From NCBI GenBank assembly GCA_902627735.1, contig CACOKI010000007.1:1-60718 (forward strand): 60,718 nucleotides of DNA, given 5' to 3'. Below are positions 8,634 through 17,202 of the stretch, piece by piece. The position numbers and the translations under genes are program-made. The DNA is from an uncultured Pelagibacteraceae bacterium. Its GTDB lineage: Bacteria; Pseudomonadota; Alphaproteobacteria; Pelagibacterales; Pelagibacteraceae. The notes under the pieces are model-generated. The model was not told the origin of the DNA. It searched no databases and was given only the letters and a program-made list of their open reading frames with translations. Numbering within the stretch: the first letter of the stretch is position 1; every line of letters starts with the position of its first letter.

Positions 8634-9106
8634 ATGTACTTTACGTCTTTAATTTCAAAATTTTTAGTTCCTGCTGGAGTAATTATTTCAACTAAATCAT
8701 TTTTATTCTTTCCTATTAAACCCTTACCAATAGGTGACTGGAAATAAATTAATTTATTTTTAAGGTCTGCCTCATCTTTACCAACAATTTGATAATCTAT
8801 TTTTTCACCTGTATCTAAATTTTCTAAGTACACAGTTGAACCAAATATTACTTTACCTTCGTTATTTAATTTTGTTACATCAACAACATTTGCTCTTGCT
8901 ATGATATCATTAATTTCAGTTATTCTACCTTCGTTATGAGATTGCTCCTCTTTTGCAGCATGATATTCAGCATTTTCTTTTAGATCACCATGAGATCTTG
9001 CTTCAGCTATTGCAGCAACTATTTCTGGTCTTTTTTTTTCTTTTAAAAAAATTAACTCATCTTTTAATTTTTTTAATCCTTTTAGTGTAATAGGTTCTTT
9101 CTCCAT
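8630..9106 (-). CDS. greA: Transcription elongation factor GreA
   Basis: Rescues backtracked RNA polymerase by stimulating transcript cleavage. The N-terminal coiled coil carries the functional tip residues in ARSHGDLKENAEYHAAKEEQ. The C-terminal FKBP-like domain contains FGSTVYLENLDTGE and SPIGKGLIGK. I start at the ATG at 9106 (MEKEPIT), which matches the usual GreA opening and lies two bases after the hemF stop. An in-frame ATG at 9118 inside hemF would add four residues. It is the third gene of trmL-hemF-greA. Confidence 0.95.
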   Translation of the reverse strand: MEKEPITLKGLKKLKDELIFLKEKKRPEIVAAIAEARSHGDLKENAEYHAAKEEQSHNEGRITEINDIIARANVVDVTKLNNEGKVIFGSTVYLENLDTGEKIDYQIVGKDEADLKNKLIYFQSPIGKGLIGKNKNDLVEIITPAGTKNFEIKDVKYI

Positions 9107-9108
9107 AA

Positions 9109-9936
9109 TTATTTCCATTTTGCTAATGGTGGTAATGACATAAGTATACCCTCAACATTACCACCAGTTTGTAATCCAAATTTTGTTCCTCTATCATATA
9201 ATAAATTAAATTCTGCATACCTGCCTCTCTTAATATATTGTGCTTCTTTATCTTTTAAAGTCCATTTTTTTTTAATTTTTTTATTTATAATTTTTTGGAA
9301 AATAAATTGGAATGTTACCCCAAGATCTCTTACAAATTTAAAATCTTTTTCAAAGTTATCTTTTTTGTAATCAAAAAAGATACCCCCAATTCCTCTAGGT
9401 TCTTTCCTATGAGGTAAATAAAAATATGTATCACACCATTTCTTATATTTAGGGTAATAATTTTTATTATGGCGGTTACACATATCTTTTAAAATTTTAT
9501 GAAATTCTTTTTTTTCCAAATCGTCTTTTTTAGATGGTGTTACGTCCATACCTCCACCAAACCATTCTTGAGTAGTGCAGATATATCTTGTATTAAAATG
9601 CATTGCTGGAATTAGAGGGTTTTTCATATGCATGACTACAGAAATTCCTGATGCCCAAAAATTTGGATTATTTTTAGCACCAAGGATATTTTTTTGAAAT
9701 TTTTTGGGAAATTTACCATATACTTTAGAAAAATTTACTCCGACTTTGTCAAATACTTTTCCATTTTTAAGTATTCTGTATTCACCTCCACCTTCATTTT
9801 TTTTTTTGTTTCTTTTCCATGTAGTTGTTTCAAATTCAATCTTATTTTTTTCAAGATTAGAAATAGAATAACAAATAGAGTTTTGTAATGTTTTAAACCA
9901 ATTACTTGTTAGATCTTTTTTAACATTTAAATCCAT
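9109..9936 (-). CDS. hemF: Oxygen-dependent coproporphyrinogen III oxidase HemF
   Basis: Catalyses the O2-dependent decarboxylation of coproporphyrinogen III to protoporphyrinogen IX in heme synthesis. Conserved segments are GISVVMHMKNPLIPAMHFNTRY, with substrate-site His residues, EWFGGGMDVTPSKK, EPRGIGGIFFDY, and the C-terminal NLLYDRGTKFGLQTGGNVEG signature. The length of 275 residues is normal for bacterial HemF. It starts one base after the trmL stop and so is likely cotranscribed from the divergent region facing petABC, which carries a possible Irr box. Confidence 0.96.
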   Translation of the reverse strand: MDLNVKKDLTSNWFKTLQNSICYSISNLEKNKIEFETTTWKRNKKKNEGGGEYRILKNGKVFDKVGVNFSKVYGKFPKKFQKNILGAKNNPNFWASGISVVMHMKNPLIPAMHFNTRYICTTQEWFGGGMDVTPSKKDDLEKKEFHKILKDMCNRHNKNYYPKYKKWCDTYFYLPHRKEPRGIGGIFFDYKKDNFEKDFKFVRDLGVTFQFIFQKIINKKIKKKWTLKDKEAQYIKRGRYAEFNLLYDRGTKFGLQTGGNVEGILMSLPPLAKWK

Positions 9937-9937
9937 A

Positions 9938-10411
9938 CTATATAAATTTTGTTTGCTTCAAACTTTCTGCTAAAATAATCGCAACTGATGATGCAATATT
10001 AAGCGATCGCATATTTTTTTTCATAGGTATTTTTAATCTATTTTTGATGTTTTTGTGTAGCTTATTTGGAACGCCTCCACTTTCTCTTCCAAACAAAATT
10101 GTATCATTTTTATTAAATTTAAAACTAGTGTAAGATATCGAAGCTTTAGTTGTCATCAATACAATTCTCTGATTCTCTTTCGATTTAAAAAAATGATCTG
10201 AACTTTCGTAGAATTCTATTTCATCAGAGTTCATATAATCCATAACAACCCTTTTAAATCTCTTGTCACTTATTAAAAAGCCACATGGCTTAATAATCTC
10301 TAATTTTGCCCCAAGACAAGCACATGTCCTTATTATCGCTGCAGTATTTTGAGGAATATCTGGTTCAAATAATGCAATTTTTGGCCTCTGATTTGTCAAT
10401 TTCTGTGTCAT
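9938..10411 (-). CDS. trmL: tRNA (cytidine/uridine-34-2'-O)-methyltransferase TrmL
   Basis: A short SPOUT-class methyltransferase of 157 residues that methylates the wobble base of tRNA-Leu isoacceptors. Seen motifs are ALFEPDIPQNTAAIIRTCACLG near the N-terminus, FGRESGGVPN for the SAM knot, and IPMKKNMRSLNIASSVAIILAE at the C-terminus, all characteristic of TrmL. It leads the minus-strand trio trmL-hemF-greA and is divergent from petA across 91 bases. Confidence 0.92.
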   Translation of the reverse strand: MTQKLTNQRPKIALFEPDIPQNTAAIIRTCACLGAKLEIIKPCGFLISDKRFKRVVMDYMNSDEIEFYESSDHFFKSKENQRIVLMTTKASISYTSFKFNKNDTILFGRESGGVPNKLHKNIKNRLKIPMKKNMRSLNIASSVAIILAESLKQTKFI

Positions 10412-10441
10412 TCTTACAGTAGTAAATTTAGTATTTTATAT

Positions 10442-10457
10442 TATATGAAATCATATA
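10442..10457. repeat. 16-bp dyad in the trmL-petA divergent region
   Basis: A perfect inverted repeat, TATATGA-AA-TCATATA (7-2-7), lies 31 bases from the trmL start. It sits in the control region shared by trmL-hemF-greA and petABC and could be an operator. No regulator family is assigned. AT richness makes short dyads fairly common here. Confidence 0.3.
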
Positions 10458-10461
10458 TTTA

Positions 10462-10478
10462 AGTAGAAATATTCTAAA
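10462..10478 (+). promoter_or_regulatory. Candidate Irr (ICE) box upstream of petABC and trmL-hemF
   Basis: The 17-mer AGTAGAAATATTCTAAA matches the alphaproteobacterial iron-control element TTTAGAA-N3-TTCTAAA at 12 of 14 defined positions: the right half is perfect and the left half misses the two outermost bases. Irr is known to act at such sites on heme and iron-protein genes in alphaproteobacteria. The site is 25 bases before the petA ATG and 51 bases before trmL, so it could act on both. Binding is inferred. Confidence 0.4.
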
Positions 10479-10502
10479 TTGAATATATTAAAATAAGCTA
10501 AT

Positions 10503-11012
10503 ATGTCAGAAAAAAAAATTGAGAGAAGAGACTTTTTATTTACAGCTACTTATGCAGTTGGGGCAGTTGGGGTAGGCGCAGTAATTTGGCCTATGATAGA
10601 TCAGATGAATCCGGATGCTTCTGTAAAAGCATTAGCAAGCACAGAAGTGGATGTAAGCACTGTAACTCCAGGCAAAACAATAACTGTTTTATGGAGAGGT
10701 AAACCAGTTTTTATTAGAAGAAGAACTCAAGATGAAATAGCTGAAGCTAGATTAGTAAAGTTAGAGGATTTAAAACATCCTGAGAAAGATGAAGACAGAG
10801 CTAAAGATCCGGAGTGGCTTGTTATGTTGGGGGTATGCACTCATCTTGGCTGTGTTCCTTTAGATCAAAAAGGTGATTACAATGGTTGGTTTTGTCCATG
10901 TCATGGTTCTCATTATGATATATCAGGAAGAATAAGAAAAGGTCCTGCGCCAACAAATATGGAAATTCCTAAATATGAATTTGTTAATTCTAATACAATT
11001 AAAATAGGATAA
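10503..11012 (+). CDS. petA: Ubiquinol-cytochrome c reductase Rieske iron-sulfur subunit
   Basis: The 2Fe-2S subunit of the cytochrome bc1 complex, passing electrons from ubiquinol to cytochrome c1. The cluster is held by CTHLGC and CPCHGSHYD in the C-terminal domain. The N-terminus [20 protein letters not shown] combines a twin-arginine export motif with the single membrane anchor. It is the first gene of petABC, five bases before petB. A candidate iron-response box lies upstream. Confidence 0.97.
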   Translation: MSEKKIERRDFLFTATYAVGAVGVGAVIWPMIDQMNPDASVKALASTEVDVSTVTPGKTITVLWRGKPVFIRRRTQDEIAEARLVKLEDLKHPEKDEDRAKDPEWLVMLGVCTHLGCVPLDQKGDYNGWFCPCHGSHYDISGRIRKGPAPTNMEIPKYEFVNSNTIKIG

Positions 11013-11017
11013 TAATT

Positions 11018-12277
11018 ATGAGTGATCACGAATATACCCCGAAATCAAAATTTGGAAAATGGTTTAACGACCGTTTACCACTCCTTACACTTGCAAATCA
11101 TTTAACTGATTATCCAACTCCTAAAAACTTAAACTATTGGTGGACGTTTGGTGGAATTCTAACTTTTTGTTTAATTACACAAATTGTAACAGGTTTGGTT
11201 TTAGCAATGCACTATATTGCCCATGCAGACATGGCTTTTGATAGTGTTGAGCACATAATGAGAGATGTGAATTACGGTTGGTTAATAAGATACATTCATG
11301 CAAATGGTGCGTCAATGTTTTTTCTAGCAGTTTATATTCATATATTTAGATCTTTATTTTACGGGTCTTACAAAGCTCCGAGAGAAATAATTTGGATAAT
11401 TGGTATTATTATTTATCTTTTAATGATGGCGGCAGCATTTATGGGATATGTTCTTCCATGGGGACAGATGAGTTTTTGGGGCGCAACAGTAATTACAAAC
11501 TTATTTAGTGCAATACCTTTAGTTGGAGAGGGGATAGTGACATGGTTATGGGGTGGTTATTCAGTTGATAATCCTACATTGACCAGATTTTTTACGCTTC
11601 ATTATTTGATACCATTTTTAATTTTAGGTTTGGTTGTTTTACATATTTGGGCACTACATGTTCCAGGTAATAATAATCCAGTTGGAATAGATATAAAAAA
11701 ACCATCAAAAGACACAGTTCCATTTCATCCTTATATTGTAATTAAAGATGGTTTTGCTTTATTAATGTTTATGATTGTGTTCGCATTTTTTGTTTTTTAT
11801 ACGCCAAATATATTAGGTCATGCAGATAATTATATTGAGGCCGACCCATTAGTGACACCAGCACATATTGTACCTGAATGGTATTTATTACCTTTTTATG
11901 CAATTTTAAGATCAGTGCCTGATAAATTATTAGGAGTTGTTGCTATGCTTTCTGCTATTTTTATTTTAGCTGCTTTGCCTTGGTTAGATACGTCTAAAAT
12001 TAGATCAGCAGTATTTAGACCTTTATATAGACAATTTTATTGGATACTTGTTGCTGACGTATTGATATTAGGCTATGTGGGAGCAATGCCAGCTGAAGGA
12101 TTATATTTATTAGTAGCCAGAATAGCTACTGCATACTATTTCTTACACTTTTTAGTAATTTTACCTGTTCTTGGTTTTAAAGAAAGAACACTTCCTTTAC
12201 CTTTGAGTATAACTGAGCCTGTTTTGGGTGGGTCACCAAATCTAGCTGCAGCAAAAAAAAAAAGTGAGTTTAAATAG
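11018..12277 (+). CDS. petB: Cytochrome b subunit of the bc1 complex
   Basis: A 419-residue multi-pass membrane protein binding two b hemes, with the quinol and quinone sites. The Qo-site motif PEWY is in [17 protein letters not shown], and the heme-ligand histidine pairs lie in the second and fourth helices ([30 protein letters not shown]). It is the full-length mitochondrial/alphaproteobacterial type, not split as in b6f. An 11-A run (12253-12263) near the 3' end encodes the Lys-rich tail. petC follows four bases after its stop. Confidence 0.97.
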   Translation: MSDHEYTPKSKFGKWFNDRLPLLTLANHLTDYPTPKNLNYWWTFGGILTFCLITQIVTGLVLAMHYIAHADMAFDSVEHIMRDVNYGWLIRYIHANGASMFFLAVYIHIFRSLFYGSYKAPREIIWIIGIIIYLLMMAAAFMGYVLPWGQMSFWGATVITNLFSAIPLVGEGIVTWLWGGYSVDNPTLTRFFTLHYLIPFLILGLVVLHIWALHVPGNNNPVGIDIKKPSKDTVPFHPYIVIKDGFALLMFMIVFAFFVFYTPNILGHADNYIEADPLVTPAHIVPEWYLLPFYAILRSVPDKLLGVVAMLSAIFILAALPWLDTSKIRSAVFRPLYRQFYWILVADVLILGYVGAMPAEGLYLLVARIATAYYFLHFLVILPVLGFKERTLPLPLSITEPVLGGSPNLAAAKKKSEFK

Positions 12278-12281
12278 TTAA

Positions 12282-13061
12282 GTGAAAAATTTTTTTAGAA
12301 CACTATTCTTAATATCGCTACTTATTGGATTTCAATACAATTCTAATGCTGCTGAAAAAGTTGAATATTTGAAAACCGATTGGAGTTTTAAGGGACTTTT
12401 TGGAAAGTTTGATAGAGCTGCACTTCAAAGAGGATATCAAGTTTACACTGAGGTTTGTTCATCTTGCCACTCCATGAAATATTTGAGTTATAGGAACTTA
12501 GCGGAAGAGGGTGGACCAGAATTTAGTGAGGAGCAAGCAAAAGCAATAGCAGCATCTTTTGAAGTTAAAGATGGACCAAATGCTGATGGGGATATGTTTA
12601 CAAGACCGGGTAAATTATCGGATAAATTTGTTATGCCTTATGAAAACAAAAAAGCTGCCCAAGCGGCTAACGGTGGTGCTTATCCACCAGACATGTCAGT
12701 TTTAGTTAAAGCAAGGGGTGGAGGAGTAGATTATATATATTCACTGCTTCAAGGATATGAAGATCCACCTGTAGGGGTAACATTAGATGATGGGGTTTAC
12801 TACAATAAGTACATGTACGGAAATAAAATCAAAATGGCTAATCAATTATCTGATGGTTTAGTGGAATATTCTGATGGAACAAATGCAACAGTTGAACAAA
12901 TGTCTAAAGATGTAACAACATTTTTAATGTGGGCAGCAGAACCACATTTAGAATCAAGGCATCAGATGGGTTTTAAAGCAATAGTGTATTTGATAATTTT
13001 AACAATATTGGTGTACTTTAGTATGAAAAAAATATGGTCACGTATTGAAACGGAAGTTTAG
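12282..13061 (+). CDS. petC: Cytochrome c1 subunit of the bc1 complex
   Basis: Heme-c subunit that receives electrons from the Rieske protein. A signal peptide (FRTLFLISLLIGFQYNSNA) is followed by the heme-binding CSSCH at residues 59-63. A distal Met ligand is probably in the ANGGAYPPDMSVL to YYNKYMYGNKIKMA region. A single C-terminal membrane helix (AIVYLIILTILVYFSMKKIW) anchors it. Translation starts at GTG (12282), four bases after petB. The gene ends convergently inside ychF by 24 bases. Confidence 0.96.
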   Translation: MKNFFRTLFLISLLIGFQYNSNAAEKVEYLKTDWSFKGLFGKFDRAALQRGYQVYTEVCSSCHSMKYLSYRNLAEEGGPEFSEEQAKAIAASFEVKDGPNADGDMFTRPGKLSDKFVMPYENKKAAQAANGGAYPPDMSVLVKARGGGVDYIYSLLQGYEDPPVGVTLDDGVYYNKYMYGNKIKMANQLSDGLVEYSDGTNATVEQMSKDVTTFLMWAAEPHLESRHQMGFKAIVYLIILTILVYFSMKKIWSRIETEV

Positions 13062-14111
13062 AACATCACCATCTTTTACAATATAATCTTTTCCCTCAAG
13101 TCTCATTTTTCCATTAGTTTTTGAGTTTACCCAGCCACCATTAGTAATAAAATCATTATAAGATACTGTTTCAGCTCTAATAAAACCTTTCTCAAAATCA
13201 GTATGAATTTCACCCGCAGCTTTTGGTGCTGTGCAATTTTTTTGAATAGTCCAAGCTCTGGTTTCCTCAGGACCTGATGTAAAATAAGTTTCTAATTCAA
13301 GAATTTTATAACCCTTTTGAATTAACATATCTAACCCCGTTTTTTTAAGACCTATCATTTCCATATAATTTTTTTTCTCAGTAATATCCAATTCATTTAT
13401 TTGATTTTCTATATCGGCAGAAACTATTAATGTATTTTCACTGTTATATTTATCCATAAATGTTTTTGTATATTCATTACCATTTTGAATACTTTTTTCA
13501 TCTACATTGCAGACAAATATTTTAGGTTTTAAAGATAATAATCCACTTTGATTAAGTTTTTTTTTATTAAATTCGGAGTAAAGACTTATTAAGTCTTTAT
13601 CATTGTTAATGAAATCTAATGCTTTCTCTAAGATTTTTAATTGTTCCTCATCAACATTTTTTTTATTGTTTTTTTCAAGCCTTTTTTGAATTGACTCAAG
13701 ATCGGCTAGCATCATTTCTGTCTCAATAATTTCAAGATCTCTAACTGGATCTACATTTGGGTTTACATTTTGAATATCACTAGAGTCAAAGCATCTAATC
13801 ATATGAATTATTGCATCAACTTCTCTTATATGTGATAAGAATTTGTTTCCAAGCCCTTCACCTTTAGATGCACCCTTAACTAAACCAGCAATATCTACAA
13901 ATGATATTGAGGTATTAATTATTTTTTTTGATTGAGATATTTTTGCTAAATTCTCAAGTCTTTGATCAGGAACGGCGACTACACCAACATTGGGATCTAT
14001 TGTGCAAAAAGGAAAGTTTGCAGCTTGAGCTTTATTTGAATTTGTTAAAGCATTAAATAAAGTTGATTTACCAACATTAGGCAATCCTACGATTCCACAC
14101 TTAAAACTCAT
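13038..14111 (-). CDS. ychF: Redox-regulated ATPase/GTPase YchF (OLA1 family)
   Basis: An Obg-superfamily P-loop NTPase that associates with ribosomes. The P-loop GLPNVGKSTLFNAL is at the N-terminus, DIAGLVKGASKGEGLGNKFL is the G3/switch region, and the C-terminal TGS domain contains CTAPKAAGEIHTDFEKGF. At 357 residues it is normal length. It overlaps the pth stop by one base (TAATG) and is the last gene of the seven-gene run from lgt. Confidence 0.96.
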   Translation of the reverse strand: MSFKCGIVGLPNVGKSTLFNALTNSNKAQAANFPFCTIDPNVGVVAVPDQRLENLAKISQSKKIINTSISFVDIAGLVKGASKGEGLGNKFLSHIREVDAIIHMIRCFDSSDIQNVNPNVDPVRDLEIIETEMMLADLESIQKRLEKNNKKNVDEEQLKILEKALDFINNDKDLISLYSEFNKKKLNQSGLLSLKPKIFVCNVDEKSIQNGNEYTKTFMDKYNSENTLIVSADIENQINELDITEKKNYMEMIGLKKTGLDMLIQKGYKILELETYFTSGPEETRAWTIQKNCTAPKAAGEIHTDFEKGFIRAETVSYNDFITNGGWVNSKTNGKMRLEGKDYIVKDGDVLNFRFNT

Positions 14112-14671
14112 TATTTATTATTTACAGTGCTAGAGAATAAATCTAATTTTTTTTCCACAAGAATTGATATTGATTCAGTTATATTTTTTGAAATCTTATC
14201 AATTCCTAAAGTTTCTTCTTCATCAAAATTTTGTAAAACATAGTCTGCAACTTCAATATTGTTCTTGGGTTTTCCAATACCAATTCTAACTCTAGAATAA
14301 TCTTTGCCAATAAATTTATCTATTGATGCAATACCATTGTGTCCCGCGCTTGAACCACCAAATTTTGCTTTTATTTTGCCAAATTCTATATCTAGATCAT
14401 CATGAAAAACGACAACATCCTCAGCGTCAATTTTAAAATACTCAATTAATTCTCTTATACAAATTCCAGAATTATTCATAAAAGTGAGAGGTTTGATGGC
14501 ATAAATTTTTTTGTTATTTATATTTCCAGTTGTTAGTAAACCTTTAAACTTAGGTTTTTGCTTTGAAAGGCTAAATTTCTTATTTATAGAATCTATAATT
14601 TTAAACCCGACGTTATGTCTGTTATTTTCACTATCTGGTGTTGGATTGCCTAGACCTACAAATAAAAGCAT
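14111..14671 (-). CDS. pth: Peptidyl-tRNA hydrolase
   Basis: Releases tRNA from dropped-off peptidyl-tRNA. It opens with LLFVGLGNPTPDSENNRHNV, which includes the conserved Asn and catalytic His in NRHNVGF. FMNNSG, VFHDDLDIEFG and KFGGSSAGHNG follow in the family order. At 186 residues it is standard. The rplY-pth-ychF order is conserved in many proteobacteria and points to shared expression. Confidence 0.96.
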   Translation of the reverse strand: MLLFVGLGNPTPDSENNRHNVGFKIIDSINKKFSLSKQKPKFKGLLTTGNINNKKIYAIKPLTFMNNSGICIRELIEYFKIDAEDVVVFHDDLDIEFGKIKAKFGGSSAGHNGIASIDKFIGKDYSRVRIGIGKPKNNIEVADYVLQNFDEEETLGIDKISKNITESISILVEKKLDLFSSTVNNK

Positions 14672-14706
14672 AAATTATTGAGATTTAAATTCCAAATTTG
14701 ATTTGA

Positions 14707-15453
14707 TTATTTTTTCTCTTCAGCAGATTTTTTTTCAGCAGGTTTTTTATCTGCAGTTTTTTTATCACCGTCTGCTGCTGGTTTATCACCTTCTGCTGCT
14801 GATTTGTCACCATCTGCTGCTGAAGCTTCAGCTCCCTCAGCTCCTTCTTCACCTTCTGCTGCTTCGCCTTCTGCAGGTTTTTCAGGTTCTTTCATTACAG
14901 TCGGTGCTGCAAGAGTCGCAATCACAAAGTCTCTACCTTGGATAGTAGGAACCACCTCTGGATCAAGCTGTACTGAAGAAATTTTGAAACTTGAACCAAT
15001 ATCTATACCATCAAGGTCTAAAGTTAGATTTGCAGGTATCTTTTCACTTGGACATTTTAATTCAACTTTTCTTCTTACAATATTTAAAACACCACCTCTT
15101 TTTAGTCCTGGAGATTTTTCATGATTAATAAAATTTACTGGTACTTCAATCTTGATTTTGACACCAGGTAAAACTCTTAAAAAATCAACATGAGTTGGTT
15201 CATCACTTATAATATCGTACTTAACTTCTCTCGGTAAAACATTGTGAGGTTTTCCATTAATATTTAAAGATATAATACTTGATAAGAAGTTTTCTTTTTC
15301 TATAAGATTTTTAAGTAATTTTTTTGAAATTGTTATCTTCTGATTTTCTTCTTTACCACCGTAAATTATTGCTGGAACATTCCCACTGTTTCTAATGTTA
15401 CTAAGCTGACCTTTAGTGGTATTTTCTCTAATGCTTGCTTCTAAAGAATTCAT
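14707..15453 (-). CDS. rplY: 50S ribosomal protein L25 (CTC form) with long acidic Ala/Lys tail
   Basis: Binds 5S rRNA in the large subunit. The N-terminal L25 domain (SLEASIRENTTKGQLSNIRN, VPAIIYGG) is followed by the CTC beta domain (VPVNFINHEKSPGLKRGGVLNIV, ELKCPSEKIP). From about residue 185 the protein becomes a 60-residue low-complexity tail rich in Glu, Ala, Asp and Lys. The tail is built partly from seven-residue units of the form GDKxAAx. Its composition is unlike the rest of the protein. The domain call is secure; the tail has no assigned role. Confidence 0.93.
   Translation of the reverse strand: MNSLEASIRENTTKGQLSNIRNSGNVPAIIYGGKEENQKITISKKLLKNLIEKENFLSSIISLNINGKPHNVLPREVKYDIISDEPTHVDFLRVLPGVKIKIEVPVNFINHEKSPGLKRGGVLNIVRRKVELKCPSEKIPANLTLDLDGIDIGSSFKISSVQLDPEVVPTIQGRDFVIATLAAPTVMKEPEKPAEGEAAEGEEGAEGAEASAADGDKSAAEGDKPAADGDKKTADKKPAEKKSAEEKK
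14765..14827 (-). repeat. Three 21-bp in-frame tandem repeats in the rplY tail
   Basis: The plus-strand unit TCACCNTCTGCTGCTGNTTTN occurs at 14765, 14786 and 14807, with the third copy diverging at its end. It encodes three seven-residue units in the C-terminal tail of L25. The repeats are richer in G and C than the surrounding DNA. Repeat number may vary between strains. Confidence 0.75.
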
Positions 15454-15496
15454 AAAACACAGCTTTTTAACTCATGTTGGTAAATAATCAAGGTAA

Positions 15497-16429
15497 TTAT
15501 TTAAATAAATCAGATACGGAGGTAGAGTTTGAAATTCTTTTAATAGCCTCTCCCATCAGTCCTGAAATTGGCAAAACTTCAATATTTTTTACATTTTTTG
15601 TTCTAGCGATGTTATCAATAGTATCTGTTATGACTAAATTTTTTATTACAGAGTTTTTTATTTTCTTAACTGCTTCACCACTTAGCACCCCATGTGTGAC
15701 ATAAACATAAACCTCTTTAGCCCCTCTTTGCTTTAATGCTTTTGCTGCATTTACAATCGTTCCACCAGAGTCAATAATATCATCTACAACTATACAAGTT
15801 TTACCTTTTACATCTCCAACTATATTCATTACTTGAGATTGACCAGGCTTTGGTCTTCTTTTATCAACAATAGCAAGACCAACATTTAAAATTTTTCCAA
15901 GAGCTCTTGCTCTCTCTGTTCCACCAACATCTGGCGCAATACAAATTATATTTCTATTTTTTATCTTTTTTTTGATATGTCTCGCAAAAATTGGTGTTGC
16001 AAAAAGGTTATCTACAGGAATATCAAAAAAACCTTGGATTTGCCCTGCATGCAAATCTACTGTTACAACTCTATCTGCACCAGCTTTAGTAATTAAATTA
16101 GAAACAAGTTTTGCAGAGATTGAAGTTCTAGGAACAACTTTTCGATCTTGTCTTGCGTACCCAAAATAAGGGATGACTGCAGTAATATTTTTTGCTGATG
16201 ATCTCTTTAGAGCATCAATACAGAGCAATAATTCCATTAGATTATCGTTAGCAGGTGATGAAATTGATTGAATAATAAAAATACTATTACCTCTAATATT
16301 TTCATTTATTTCAATGTAGATTTCTCCATCAGAAAATTTTCTTATACTAGAATTAACAATTTTAGTTTTTAAATACTTAGCAATATTTTTACTCAGAGCT
16401 TTATTGCTATTTCCTGTTAATAATTTCAT
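15497..16429 (-). CDS. prs: Ribose-phosphate pyrophosphokinase
   Basis: Makes PRPP from ribose 5-phosphate and ATP for nucleotide, His and Trp synthesis. The N-terminal SKNIAKYL and SDGEIYIEINENIRG, the flexible loop YARQDRKVVPRTSISAK, and the PRPP loop CIVVDDIIDSGGTIVNAA are all present. At 310 residues it is normal. It sits between pgeF (8 bases) and rplY (43 bases), a common alphaproteobacterial context. Confidence 0.97.
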   Translation of the reverse strand: MKLLTGNSNKALSKNIAKYLKTKIVNSSIRKFSDGEIYIEINENIRGNSIFIIQSISSPANDNLMELLLCIDALKRSSAKNITAVIPYFGYARQDRKVVPRTSISAKLVSNLITKAGADRVVTVDLHAGQIQGFFDIPVDNLFATPIFARHIKKKIKNRNIICIAPDVGGTERARALGKILNVGLAIVDKRRPKPGQSQVMNIVGDVKGKTCIVVDDIIDSGGTIVNAAKALKQRGAKEVYVYVTHGVLSGEAVKKIKNSVIKNLVITDTIDNIARTKNVKNIEVLPISGLMGEAIKRISNSTSVSDLFK

Positions 16430-16437
16430 TGAAAAGT

Positions 16438-17199
16438 TTAATTAATCATAATTATTGAAATATTTCTACCATAATCAGCATGATTTAGTCGTAAAGATCG
16501 TCTAGCACTGAAAAATTTATTTTTAGCTTCAAAAGTATCTATATTTATGTGTTCAATATTCGAGATTTTATTGGATTTGAGTTGTGATTTTATATATTTA
16601 GGTAAATCAAAATAAGTCGTTTTTTTTCTAGTTTTAAAAAATATTATATTTTTTTTTGTCTTTTTTAAAAATTTTCTTAGAAAATCCTCTCTAACATTAT
16701 AATTTTTTTTTGTTATACATGGACCTATTACAGCATGCATATTTCTTGGCTTACAACCTTTCTTTAACATAAACTTAATAACTTTACTTACAATATCTTT
16801 ATAAGCTCCTTTCCATCCAGCATGTATTGCAGCAGCTATTTTTGAAATATTGTCGTAAATTAATATTGGTGCACAGTCAGCTGTCAGAATACCTATTGGC
16901 AATTTTTTTTGATCAGTAATTACTGCATCAGCTTTTAGTCTTTTTTCATTTATTTTAAAATTTTTATTAACAAAAATAAATTTATTACTGTGCGTTTGAT
17001 GTAGGAGGAATATTTTTTTAGATTTCTTACTTATTTTATTTTTTACAATTTTTAAGTTTTGTTTGATATATTTTTTTTTATCATTTGAACCGGGTCCACA
17101 GTTTAAACTTTGGTAAATTCCTCTAGATTTTCCACCTTCTTTGTTAAAGAAACCATGAGAAATACCTTTCAATTTTTTTAATTTTTTTGATTTTATCAA
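16438..17199 (-). CDS. pgeF: Purine nucleoside phosphorylase / YfiH (laccase-domain) family protein
   Basis: A member of the DUF152/CNF1-like family. The metal-site residues are in TADCAPILIYD and AAIHAGWKGAYKDIVSKVI. An early GISHGFFNKEGGKSRGIYQSLN segment is also typical. Family members have been reported as purine nucleoside phosphorylases with broad specificity and as peptidoglycan-editing factors (PgeF), so the exact role here is open. It follows midA by three bases in the lgt-midA-pgeF run. Confidence 0.88.
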   Translation of the reverse strand: MIKSKKLKKLKGISHGFFNKEGGKSRGIYQSLNCGPGSNDKKKYIKQNLKIVKNKISKKSKKIFLLHQTHSNKFIFVNKNFKINEKRLKADAVITDQKKLPIGILTADCAPILIYDNISKIAAAIHAGWKGAYKDIVSKVIKFMLKKGCKPRNMHAVIGPCITKKNYNVREDFLRKFLKKTKKNIIFFKTRKKTTYFDLPKYIKSQLKSNKISNIEHINIDTFEAKNKFFSARRSLRLNHADYGRNISIIMIN

Positions 17200-17202
17200 T
17201 TC

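Noticed and set aside
14703..15124. Two plus-strand reading frames opposite rplY, one Leu/His-rich and one Ser/Pro/Ala-rich
   Set aside because: They are antisense shadows of the low-complexity L25 tail and its repeats.
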